This document shows, one piece after another, positions 1 through 10,734 of a DNA stretch of 64,000 bases. The position numbers were made by a program, and so were the translations under genes. The notes beneath the pieces were generated by a model, which saw only the letters and a list, made by a program, of their open reading frames with translations, made no database searches and had not been told where the DNA came from. How positions within the stretch are numbered: position 1 is the first letter of the stretch; every line of letters begins with the position of its first letter. Source of the stretch: Moniliella sp. 'wahieum' (lineage: Eukaryota > Basidiomycota > Moniliellomycetes > Moniliellales > Moniliellaceae); contig RSEE01000117.1 in the NCBI GenBank assembly GCA_003971905.1, forward strand, positions 124,001 to 188,000, read 5' to 3'.

Positions 1-130
1 TCTATATGCGAGCAGGCAAAGAAAATGTGCAACCCTACTGCCCGCCGACCTGCACGTGTGGCCGGGGCGGGCGACGCCAATCATCGGGCATATGACAGAG
101 TCGCGTCGACGCGTCCCTCCACCCCGCCGG

Positions 131-223
131 TGCCCCCATTGCGACACCGACGCCCACACTCGCACACGGTGCCCCTTCAATCCACGCCCACGGTTGTGCC
201 CCCACTGCGGTCGACCTGGCCAC
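131..223 (+). other. Zinc-knuckle-like fragment
   Basis: One frame encodes a CX2CX4HX4C zinc knuckle (starting CPHCDTDAHT) followed eight residues later by a second knuckle-like segment (CPHCGRPGH). Such knuckles occur in retroelement Gag proteins, in some transposase-associated proteins and in host RNA-binding proteins. No other conserved domain is recognisable beside it and the surrounding frame is low complexity, so this looks like a fossil fragment and not a gene. The family cannot be fixed from this piece alone. Confidence 0.35.
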
Positions 224-933
224 AAGGCTGCCGCGGAGCGGTGGAGCAAGGGGAAAGCAATTGGGGTCTTTGCGACAAAAATAAGGTGGGGGGGGGAGAG
301 GACAAGAAGGGGGGGAGGACAAGAAGAGAGGGGGGGACAAAGGGAATTGGTGGAAGGATGGAGCAAGGATGATCGATGGTCCAGCGGTGGCGGGCTCGAT
401 CCATGTAACGTGAATTACGACGACCCTGTCGCAGGTGGACCCTGCCAGGGGCTCACTCAGGTTGATGGGGTACAATCCCTTAAGTGAAAGACGACTCACG
501 GTAGTTTCGGGCTTGGGCTACTTGGTGGATCCGAGCGAAGAGGAGAAGCATTGGGCGTGAAGCCGAGGCGGCTGCACGCGTGGCGAGGCTGCGTATACGC
601 CGGCTGGAGGGTAGTAACGCGTCGGAAGCCTACGGGGCTGAGAGACGGGTAGATGCAGTGGAGCGGACAGACACTGCCAGGGCTGAGGCATGGCAGTGGT
701 TGTGAAAGGAACCCACGCGACATGCTGTGGTACGGGGAACCGACGCGGCTGATGGAAGGCTCGCGCGACTGGGCAGATGGAAAGCTGGAGGACGAGGTTG
801 GATGATGAAGATGATGCAGCTAAGTGGAGAGGTTGCCTGTATTACTGAATCAATTGGCTGGAAACGTTCAGGAGTTGGACAGGAAAGGCGGGAAGGGACG
901 AGAACGGAAGGTGGGATAAAGGATCCCCACCAA

Positions 934-1343
934 TCGAGGATGCTGACTGTTGGTTGCCCCCTCTTTTTGGTAATCCCCTTCTGTCTAAGCCCCATCGCAC
1001 TGGGATAGATGTTGACAGAGCGAAGCAGACGAAGCTGCTAAGAGTGCGACTGGGAGCACTCGCGATCCTATGGATGAGCTGCAAAGCAGCCTTCAGACAG
1101 GCGTGAAGGCAAAGGGGTGACCACAAGTCTACAAGCAACATCTGAATTGAAGGGAAGGAGAGACAGGAGAGAGGGAAGGGAGATGAAGCGAGCAGGGCGT
1201 ACGCGCCCTGCGAGCGGAACTCTTCCGCCCGGGTAAGTGAGGCGTCACCGATCCACCGAGGGCCGTGCAAGGGAACCCCAGCACTACCCTCCAACAGAAG
1301 CAAGCGAAGGCAGCGAAGGCACTAAGAGTATCATCCGATAGCA
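934..1343 (+). repeat. Dispersed repeat copy A (inverted partner at 5557-5707)
   Basis: Bases 934-1030 (starting CAATCGAGGATGCTGACTGT) and 1294-1343 (ending ATCATCCGATAGCAC) match the reverse complement of 5557-5707 at high identity. In copy A the two matching blocks are separated by about 260 bp that is absent from copy B. On the minus strand both copies encode similar peptides (LSDDTLSAFAAFACF here, LSDDNLSALAAFLAFACF in copy B). No transposase or reverse transcriptase motif is visible, so the family is unknown. The copies face opposite ways about 4.2 kb apart. Confidence 0.7.
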
Positions 1344-1401
1344 CTTCCTCGTGCATCATGTGTGAGAAGGCACAGCCCGGGGGAAATATGAGGAAAAGAA
1401 G

Positions 1402-1473
1402 AGACTCGAATGGGATTCGAACCCATGTCATCGCCTATTGGCCAGGGATGCGTTACCACTACGCTATCCAGCT
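1402..1473 (-). tRNA. tRNA-like sequence, possibly tRNA-Trp(CCA) pseudogene or tRNA-derived repeat
   Basis: The minus strand carries a good A box (TAGCGTAGTGG) and a perfect B box (GGTTCGAATCC) at tRNA spacing. A 4-bp D stem (GCGT/ACGC) and a perfect 5-bp T stem (ATGGG/CCCAT) with a 7-nt TTCGAAT loop can be drawn. The anticodon position reads CCA, but the usual U33 is replaced by G, the anticodon stem has a C/C mismatch, and only about five of seven acceptor positions pair. It lies between the two blocks of inverted repeats, so it may belong to a tRNA-derived SINE-like element and not be a working tRNA gene. Confidence 0.4.
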
Positions 1474-2340
1474 GGGATAGAGCCGCTGCAGGATCACAGT
1501 CTAACATCATGCGAGCACGCGTTCACCTTGCGCATGCATCTGCCTTCACCCATCAATGAGAAAGGCATCGCTTGGTATTACGGTCTCTATTTCCGACAGT
1601 GTTGAGCGTACCGCCGCTGCGAGTAGGTCCGCTGATGCCTTTTTGCTGCTTCGCCCACAAGTCATATGGACTCGACTCGTTCCTTGGTACGCGGCACGCG
1701 CCTCCGTTTTTTCGGGCTTCAGTCGGGCATTTCACAGCCACAGCGAATGCCCCTCCCAGCTTTAAGCTTCAGGGAGAAGGACAAGGGGAACCAGTGGGAG
1801 CTCTCAGGGGACTGTACGTTGATTCTGCTCTTGCTTCTTCCCACGAACGATCGCCACATCCTTTTGGCCTAGTCTCGACTCTGGTCTTTGCTTTAGCCCC
1901 GACTGCGACATTATTATTGGTGGGGAGGAGCAAGAGCAGAGGACATGGTGCGAAACGCTCTGGACGTAGCCTCTCGATGAGTGTTGAGGTTTTGAGTACT
2001 TAGGAGAGCGCAGTACCGAGAGTGGGGTTTGGTTTTCCTGGTTTTGTGTGGTTGTCCCTGTTATACCGTAAGCGGTATACGGCCCGGTTATCGAGGTTAT
2101 CGAGGTTTGTCCTATCGGCTATGGATTATCGCCCCAACATGCGTGCAGCCCAACATAAGACTGCTCAAACTTTCCCCTTCGACGGCGGAAGAGACAGAAA
2201 GAAACGGTGGTGGGGAGAGGCGTACAGCTTACAGGTCCACACAAACCGTCTGCGTCAACGTACCGCGGTTTTAGACAAGAGCCGGCTAGGGTTTAACGCG
2301 TTCATGTGTGTAGGCGAGTACATCAGAGTGAAAAGGCGGA

Positions 2341-2580
2341 GTCAGCTAGTCACTAGTCACTAGTCAGCCACTATACTAGTCCGCACAGTCAGCGATAATC
2401 TCACTATAGTCTCGCTTGTACGTATTGACTACTAGACTGGTCACCCGGTCACTCGCTCAGCGCTCACTGGTCACTCTGCAATAGTCACTAGTCGTTAATC
2501 ATTGAATATTGACTGTACTGAGCACTGAGTACTGAGTACATGAGTACTCAGACTGAGTGCTGATAGCTGACCAGTGACTA
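2341..2580. repeat. Low-complexity CTAGT / GAGTACT-rich tract
   Basis: The tract is built from imperfect copies of short words around CTAGT (for example AGTCACTAGTCACTAGTC at its start) followed by repeats around GAGTACTGAGTAC near 2520-2550. It has no open frame of note. Similar CTAGT-based tracts recur at 8489-8583, 41735-42131 and 59325-59345. Confidence 0.6.
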
Positions 2581-3333
2581 CAGAGTCAGATCGATCAGAG
2601 CAACACTGGATATCGGATTATCTCAGTATCGGCTACGGTGGTGGGAAAGCGGGAGGGGTGTCGGGATGGGGAGTGGTAGGCGCAGGCAGCCGCTAGGCGG
2701 GTGAATCTGGAATGTCGGGCGTGGCGTAGGCGCACTGGACAGAAGGCTGAGCGCTGATGGGGGGAGGGTGATTATGATTTCGGAAACAAAAGCCGTTCGG
2801 GCCTGTCTCTGTTTGTGTGTTTTGCATTTTGTGGGTTCGCAGAGAGGCACAGGAGTGCACTGCACGCGTGGAAGTTGACGGGTGCTGTATAGCGATCGAT
2901 GACGCGAGGACGACCGTACAAACAAAAAAATGACCGATGGGTGGCGCTGCAACCAGCGCCCACTTCAGCACCACTCCGAGCACCTGGCCAGGGGCAAATA
3001 GACGGTGGCAAGACGGATGCGCCAACCGACTGTCGAATTGGAGATCGATGTGGTGTAGAGTGGTGCGGCCGGGTGGTCAGGCTGAGCTGCTGACATGGCC
3101 CGAAGAGACCGCGGATCGAGTAGGGTGTATACCCCAGAACACCCACAGAAAAGCCCTGGGCCACATCGATCATCTGCCACAGACACTCACTTCAGTCACT
3201 ATAGGCACTCTGTGACTTCTGACACAGCGGGCGTTGGCCTGGTCTGCTGGTGCCCATTTCCAATAAGAGGCGGGAGCCATGCTTTGCACCATTCCCTGCC
3301 TGCTTCTTCGTCTTCCTCCACTCATTACCTCCA

Positions 3334-4730
3334 ATGGACGCCGACCTGCTGCTGCGCCAGCTTCTTCCCCAGACCAACCACCGCAGCAGCAACCCACGCT
3401 GCGCCCCTGGCTCAGCCACAGCCGCAGCCCACTCCCCCTTCCCACCAGCCAGCACGCCTCTATCCATGCCCACCCCGCATCAAGCGACATGACCCCCACC
3501 CCCACCAACCGGTCCGCACAGCTCCTCCTTATCCCGGCCCGCCTCTTCTCCGTCCGCTCGGTGGCGGACCACCGCACCTCCACCTGCCTCCTCCGCCGGC
3601 CCCGCCGTTTTCTACCCACCTGTGCCCTGGCTTCCAGATCCCCAGAAGACGCTCCATCTAGTCTCACCATACCCTTCCACTCCTTCCCAATGATGACGAC
3701 GATGCCACAGCGAGTTGGCACCCGAAGACGCAGCGAGCCAGACCCACGCCAACGCAGCTTCATCCTTCCTTACTAGCCACGCCCCCCGCGGCCTCCTCGA
3801 GCTTGCCCCCCCGCAACCCCCACCCGACGAGCGCACCCAATCTGCCATCCTTGCCTTGGAGACGAGCATGGCCCAACTCCGCCTTCCCCCCACGTCAAGA
3901 AGCAAGGGGAATCAGGGCTCCGCCCCAGCAGAGGGCGCGCGACGAGGGGCGGGAAAGAGGCCTGACACTGCCCTCTGGCCCAGCTGGAAAAGGATGGGAC
4001 GTCCGCGCGCACGACGGTTGGATCGGCACTGCTCTACCGCCCCTTCCCGAGGCTGGCGAGGCAAGTCCCACCTACACATACGAGCCAGTTCCATACCGAC
4101 GACCAGCGCAACAACCAACCAGACTCATGCCACGGGGCTGACAGATCTGTTGTTTTTCAATATCTATCCACAGCCCTTTGGGGCACCATTGATGTCCCGC
4201 CACCGTCCACCTCGCACCTTCCATCCCGCTCCCCGCCGCTCCCGTCTACTCGGAGAGCGAGGGGCTTTACGATCTCCCACCCTCCACGGGGAATAAGACA
4301 CGACCTCTCTTCTCTCTCGCCCTTGCCCAGGCCGTGCCCGCTCTCGCTCCATCTTGTGCAACGATCAGTTGAGCGGGGTTCGCGGTCCTCGTCCCCTGGA
4401 CACGAGCGATTGTCTTAACTTTCTCGCCACCATTCAACGATGCGTGGTTCGCGGTTGAATGTTGAACCCTCGTCCTTCCACTTCCATTTTGTACCATCCA
4501 GGGTTTCCATTCTTGCCTCATCTAAAAATCACGCCCGTCCGCGTCTTCCGCCTGCTACGATGCACATGCCCTGTCCCCCCCCGCCCCAGTGTTGCACCCA
4601 CCATCTCCATCCCCGCTTCCACGCCGCTGCCCAATTCCTTTCTCCTTCAGTTTACCATTTCCTTTCCTTAGCCAAGTATGGCGCTTCCTACATTCCCATC
4701 TCGTCTACAGTAAGCGCTGTTTTTGATTAG
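3334..4730 (+). CDS. Possible proline-rich protein, frame-shifted and doubtful
   Basis: All three forward frames between these limits are long, proline- and serine-rich and free of stops for hundreds of bases. The apparent reading passes from one to another: it would start at MDADLLLRQLLPQTNHR and later include SAILALETSMAQLRL and SPTYTYEPVPYRRPAQ. A possible intron donor follows TCTACA near 4710. No conserved domain is recognised. The pattern resembles the indel-laden real genes elsewhere in the window, but a GC-rich non-coding stretch could also look like this. Treat it as a candidate only. Confidence 0.3.
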
Positions 4731-5556
4731 CTATGTGGGCAGGCCCAGGCGTGGTCGCACTCCCACCCGAGTCAAGCATCACGGTGATCAGGTTTTATCC
4801 CAAGTTGTAGAAGGTCAGTGGCCAGCCCCATCGGTTTCCTCTCACATTATTCTGATGTTCCCCAAAGAGCCGAGCACGGGGAGCAAGCAGCGGAGTGGGC
4901 ATCACAAATATGTATAGGGATGACACACTAACGTCGGCTACATTGACCCCGGCCGAGCTCAATATGGGGCATCGCGGGTTTCCGCAAGCCGTTCTAGGGT
5001 TCACGTTTACGAACCGATCCTGGTATATCTGGACAGAGAGTACCACAGCTCTCCTAGACCTCTCATCGAAACGCGCTATAATGCTGTTAGACGAAGTAAG
5101 AGAATCATCGAGCAAAACTTATCCATGTTGCGGATATCCTCCGCAGACGGCCATTGCGACTGCAAAAGCCCAAAGTTCCAATACTTCGCGTGTCCATTGC
5201 GCACCCGGTCTTACCATACCCTTCGTCTGTTGCGCACCGACTGTGCCAGACACAACCGCACTGAAAAAGCGTGTGGGCAGTGTTTTACCCTTTGGACCCC
5301 TTTTCGACCGTGCTGTTCTTTTGATGGCCTAAGCAGGTTGCTCCCATTCCAGAAGTTCAAATCGTTTCTTGAACGTAGGCACAATAATCCAAATCAATGG
5401 GTCTCTCACACCTCTAGCTCGGGTCTTACGGGCTCTAAAGCCTCCAAGAGGGTATACCCTTCAACTATATATTCAAGGGGGCAGGTCCAACCTCGAGCGC
5501 CACATATAATGATGCATAACACACCGTGTGTAATTGGACGTGCCAAGGAGGAATAA

Positions 5557-5707
5557 GTGCTATCGGATGATAATCTTAGTGCCTTGGCAGCCTTCCTAGC
5601 CTTCGCTTGCTTCGACTGCTTCCCTCTGTCAACATCTATGCCAGTGGGATGGGGCTCAGACAGGAGGGGGTTACCAAAAAAGAGTCAGCCAACAGTCAGC
5701 ATCCTCG
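5557..5707 (-). repeat. Dispersed repeat copy B (inverted relative to 934-1343)
   Basis: The reverse complement of this stretch begins GATCGAGGATGCTGACTGTT and matches 934-1030 and 1294-1343 as one continuous block. Copy B therefore looks either like the uninterrupted form of the repeat or like a copy with an internal deletion. It lies in a gene-poor, A/T-richer region. The repeat family is not recognised. Confidence 0.7.
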
Positions 5708-5829
5708 ATCAACACCCATGGCATGTTAACCCCCTAAAGCTGGAGGGAAATCGACGGAAAAGGATGCCTGGACAAAAGGATTCGGGAAGACCAAGTGGTC
5801 GCCAAGTGGTCGCTGAAGCAGGTCGATAG

Positions 5830-7575
5830 GACTGCTGGGGAACTAGGGCGAGTCACGCGAGTGTTGCCGGTGTGGCGAGTCAAGGAAAATGGATTCGCAA
5901 AAGGAGATGATGATAACGTCTCGTTAATAGGGGGAAGAACATAGAACAGAGGTTATACTACAGACAGATTTTTATTGAACGACGTAGAAGACGAAGGAAT
6001 AACAGCGAATGGCTATCAAAAAAGGAGCACAAATCACTTAGGGAGAGGTTATCACGCTCAGTTGGGAACAGGAACAGTCAAACACGACAAAGACCCAATG
6101 AAATGAGTAAAAGCTCTCCGCCCTCACAGCAACAACGTGAAAGGCATAATGGGAGAATCTCGCAAGAATGAGAAGCTCGGACTATAAGAAACTGGCTTTA
6201 GAGTTCACTTGCGTACAATTACAACACCAAAGACCAAACATTTGAAGAGTCGGATAACATCAGTAGGGTCTCAAAGCTCACATGCACGGATATCATCAGC
6301 CGTACGGAAGGGACTCGAAGTTGGTTTCACGCCAGATCGAAAGAAACATGCTCCATTTGTTAGGCACATTTATTAGGCACAAAACGGAGTAGATGGGTCT
6401 TTAGGTAACTGCCAGCCCACAATCCAAATAACGAAACGGACTGTGAGAGCTCGATATCTGATGCATTGGTGCTTGGCAGAAGGTAAGTGGCTACTACTTA
6501 CCTTCCGAAAGAAGCTTGATCACCCAAATGGATTCACGCATTGAGTCGGACGAAAGATCGGGCTGGTCGTATGAGAATCTATGTGGGCGTTTCTGTGGCG
6601 GTGAACCACCCCGAGGCAAGTTGGCCATGATGCACGAGACAAAGCATGTGGCATGATCAGAGCGATGGGCAATGGCGGTCATCCGAATAAATTAATAACT
6701 TATGCAGAACTGGGGACATGAGTGACCACATGTTGTGGTCGTACCGCTGCTTACATGTGCACCCCAGATGCTTTCTTCCTTGGGAGTCCTGAGCTACCAG
6801 CTCCCCACGGGTTCCCCGTTTATTCGCAAGGGGTTTACCGCATAGCTAATCGAAAATGCTGGTAACAAGGTTCCGGATAGATATGTGAGGACTACGTACA
6901 AAATTCAAGGTTGGCAAGGCTGTGCAAGATTGTGCGCAAGAAATTTCGATTAGCCATGCGTATACGGCCACACGTGTGCGCTCAACAACCAACATTTCTA
7001 TGCCACTCATTCATCCTTCCTAACGCAACCACCCCCAAAGCTCTTCGATCTACACCTCTGTTACCTAGTAAGAAAAGGGCCACAGTCGGCCAAGGGACGG
7101 TACATGTGTGGCCTTGGCCTGAGTTATATCTGATTTCCCGCTATACATTCTTGTTCCGACCACGACGCTCGAAGTGCTCATCATTTCCCTTATACGTACA
7201 TCGTTCTTTCACGCTGAAGGTGTAGATGTAACATGCGGAGTTGGGGGCGAAAAGCTTGAAAGTAAGAAAATGCCAGTTCGGGAGCGGACAGACCCTCTTC
7301 TGGGACCCCTGGAGCGCAACTTCACCACCAGGTGCATCATGCTTCAGGCCCTCAGGCCTCTCAGGTTCCTCTCAGGACATGGGATAAGCAGGCCTCCTAG
7401 TTGGGCGCTTCGTTCCACATATCTTGTGTGCCCGCGTGATTGCGGTTTATGAGATCTCTTCGAAGGGGGGGGATGGTCGATGGCAGCACACATACTCGCA
7501 TCCGTGCTGGCAGTGCGTGAAGACATTGCAGCGACTGCTGAGTGAGGCCTGAGTCTGACAGCGCCAGCGCTTAAC
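5830..7575. other. Gene-poor, A/T-richer stretch; no gene seen
   Basis: Base composition is visibly lower in G+C than in the genes from 10.7 kb onward. Open frames are short, carry no recognisable motif and overlap on both strands. I see no RNA gene or ordered repeat here apart from scattered homopolymers. It may be decayed mobile-element DNA or a subtelomeric or pericentromeric segment, but nothing in the sequence decides this. Confidence 0.4.
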
Positions 7576-7655
7576 GTGTTCAACGTAGAACGTTCAGTTG
7601 AACGTTCAGTTGAACACCCCTGTAAATGTTTAAGTACGCTAAGCGCTAAGCGTTA
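7576..7655. repeat. AACGTT palindrome repeats
   Basis: Contains GAACGTTCAGTTGAACGTTC and then a second short repeat, CGCTAAGCGCTAAGCG. The AACGTT palindrome flanked by TTG/CAA recurs in other intergenic regions of the window (27131, 38824, 39171, 42283, 51182, 59202). Confidence 0.55.
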
Positions 7656-8227
7656 ATTATTCCACACACATGCGCTTGCGCTCTTTCAACCTCAAACAAG
7701 CATGCACACAACATACTTCTTGCTCCAAAAATCAAAACTGACAGGCAACCCTCGCAGACAAAAATGCTATTACTTGTTTGCTCTCCTCCTTTTTTCACGC
7801 AGTCTCGACCACAAAACGTAACAGATTGCACGTGGAGAACGTGGCGGCGGAGGGCGGAGGTGGCCCCGTGGATGTAACATGTGACACGTGACATGTGGCG
7901 TACGTGACGTGGGGATCGATCACACAAATCACAAATGGGATGCACTCTCCGACTGTCTAATTGCTATACCGACGAACAAAACCGACAACTCCCGACATTA
8001 GTACTGAGACTCAGTACCATCAGTATGGAGGGCTAGGAGGCCGGAGGAGAGACATTCTCCGATTTGGAAGCGTCCCTATATAGTCTCTGTCGAACGAGAG
8101 ACAGATCGGCTACGCTAGGGTGCTATACAGTGTGACATCAATCATACGCTCAAGGACTGAGCGCGGAGCGCCGGCTGCGCGGACTAGTAACTAGAAAACC
8201 GGAGTAACTAGGCAACTGACTCAGTAA

Positions 8228-8300
8228 CTCAGTGCTCAGGGCCTCAGGGCCTCAGGCCTGAGCTTGACCTCAAGCCTCAGGCTTTGAGCAAGCCCTTGCA
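8228..8300. repeat. GGCCTCA heptamer tract
   Basis: Imperfect tandem copies of CAGGGCCTCAGG in both orientations, followed by CAAGCCTCAGGC. The same word appears at 7340-7375 and 8600-8620. No coding potential. Confidence 0.5.
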
Positions 8301-8488
8301 CCCGTTTTTTGGCCCTTTCCCGGCGAGCTGGATCATCGATCAAAGCTCTTGGATTATCGATTAATAGTTGCTGCGCTCGCCCCGAGCAGTAGCTGATTGG
8401 AGACAGAAGGCTGAGGCGGTGAATGTGATGATATGATCGATGACGATGATCGACGAGAGGAAGCTGGAAGGAGCGACCAAATGCAACA

Positions 8489-8583
8489 GTGACTAGTGGC
8501 TAGTGGCTAGTGGCTAGTGACTATAGTGACTAGTGACTTCACTAGTGAGCTAGTGAGCTAGTGAGCTAGTGAGCTAGTGAGGC
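8489..8583. repeat. Tandem CTAGTG(A/G) repeats
   Basis: A run of about a dozen copies of GGCTAGT, GACTAGT and GAGCTAGT in tandem. The core CTAG palindrome is constant and the flanking two or three bases vary. It is part of the repeat cluster that fills 8.2-8.6 kb. Confidence 0.75.
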
Positions 8584-9067
8584 TTGAAGCGTGAAGCTTG
8601 AAGGGCCTGAGGCCCTGAGGCTACACTTTGGAAATGGAGAAGAGACTGTGGGTTGTACAGCAGTGGAGACGGCGCTGGTGTTGAGTGACGTGCGAGCCGG
8701 GGGAAGCCCGGGGGGCTGGTCAACGTGGTCAACCACTCTTTCTCAAGTAGTTCTTACAGCGCACAAAAAGTGGGGGAGAGCCGAAAAGCGTGGGTATGTT
8801 GAGAAGCTAGAAGACGTGTTGAATGAGACGTTGAGGAAGTGAGGAGGCCCGTAACAATATATAGTACGCACAGCAGGCCATATTCTGCGATTGCGTTGAC
8901 TCATCTGCCACCCAGCGTGGGCCTGGCAATGCTCCGTTCATTAGTGTGGAGCCCTACGAAGCAAAACCCCATACACTGTAGGCGGAACTCCATCATTGAT
9001 ACCATCTTAGCTTCAAGCGTCAAGCTTACGAGGAGACCACCGGGCCTACGGCCCGGTCAGCTGCTGC

Positions 9068-9216
9068 GTCGCCACCGTAGCCACCGTTCCCCTGTCACCA
9101 CCTTAGCCACCGTTGCCCCTTCGCCACCGTAGCCACCGTTCCCCCGGTCCACCGTCGCCACCTTAGCCACCGGTCCCCTCGCCACCTTAGCCACCGTTCC
9201 ACCGTCGCTACCGTTC
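9068..9216. repeat. Minisatellite, unit about 24-30 bp
   Basis: Five to six imperfect units built on CGCCACCGTAGCCACCGTTC with alternating G/T after CCACC and variable CCCC linkers. One frame on each strand stays open across it only because of the repeat. No function is apparent. Confidence 0.75.
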
Positions 9217-10734
9217 CACGCTGGAACCCTTCCACGCTGGAGAGGGCAAATAATATCACCGATACTCTGGCTGCGGGTGGCTGGGAACGTGGCACGGGCC
9301 AGCTGATGTAAAAAGTGCACAGGCGTTTCCCACGGCAATATGGAGTAGAGATTAACTTGTGATGCTGGCTGAGCTGCTGAGCCGCTGAGGGTTGTTGGCC
9401 TGGGTTAGCATGTTAGCAGCTGGCGTATTTGTCTTTCGAAGACCCTGGCGAATGAGTGCTATGCCGACCGGGGTGTTGCGGTGTTGGCCATTCAATTTCA
9501 AACGAAGCTGGACGCCCCCCGACGAGGCTCTATAGCTGCCGCGGGCAAAAGGCTTGATAGGCTCGAGGCACCTCTACTGCCGGTGCACCGCCACACTGCT
9601 GGCGGTGACATACATATGGGGGCCCTGGATTATTTCGAAAGTCTTGTGCTTTGGGCTTTGGTGGCACCTCAGGCCTCGGGGCGCCTCTGTCTGCCTGCGT
9701 CTGCCCGTGGCAGAGGGTCGGAATATATATCTTTTGCCTCTGCCTCCGCTTGGCAGAACACACTCAGTGGGTGGCGTTTCGGCTTCTCTTGTCTCACCCT
9801 CCCCCATCCTCTGGTGCAAGGCACAGGGGGGACACTGCCCTTCCGCCAGTGCGCGGCAGAGCAGCCGGCACAGATGGAGCACCCCGCCAGTGTCCAATCT
9901 CGTTCGACCATGCACAGTGCCCCTCCCCTCACGCGTAGCAAGGAAGGGGAATGCAGCTTGCTTTCTCAGCCGCTCAGGCTCAGTGCTCAGTTGCTCAGTT
10001 GCTCAGCTTCTGGGCCGTTCATCTCCATCCCATCTCAGCTTGGGGTGCATTAGATACTCTGGCCTTCCAGCTGACATCGCTATAGCAGCAACCACGCTCC
10101 GTGGGTGGAGCGGACCACCGGGCTAGAGACTCATCGATGAGTAGTGTACAGCGACACGTGTTGTTGAACGTATATGGTACTAACCAATCCGACACTTGAC
10201 CGTATAATCCGCACAGCACTTTCTTCCTCTTTCTCCACCTCCACCAATTCAAAAGCGCTTCCAGTTCACGGTCGACGTTGTCGTTGGCCACGTTATCCTT
10301 CCACACATCTCTCGCCAGTCCGCTCCGCTCTCGTCTCGCATCCTCCTTCGACGAGACCAGATAAATCTCCTCGTTCTCCATTACTCTGCATTTTTAACAT
10401 CTTCCCATCTCCCTTTTTTCACTCCACTTGCCACGCACATCATGTACGTTTGGCTTTTCCTTCCGTCCGGAGTTTTGGAGCTGTGCATACTGAACATTGA
10501 GATTCATTCTCCCTCTTTCGTGGTTTGCTCGGTTTTCATTCATACAACAGGCATTTGTGTAAGCTCAACTCCTCTCTTTGTTGGACTTTGGGCGAGGCGT
10601 AATTCTGACTGCTGTATCCGATTCGCATTGAAACAGACGGAGCAATCATATTTACCCAAGACAAAAACACCCACCGCATCCCTCTTCTGGCCGCATGGGA
10701 TCTGAGCCCTTTCAGCTGGCTGCGGAGGCAGCAG
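9217..10734. other. No gene recognised
   Basis: Several overlapping open frames of 80-190 codons cover 9480-10130 on both strands, but none shows a domain or a clean start context and they appear to be composition effects. The last 300 bases are pyrimidine-rich and are probably the 5' flank of the CaaX-protein gene that follows. Confidence 0.4.

Noticed and set aside
9481-10126. Two overlapping 190-codon frames
   Set aside because: Both strands and two plus-strand frames are open over the same DNA, none has a motif, and the region lies in the gene-poor block.
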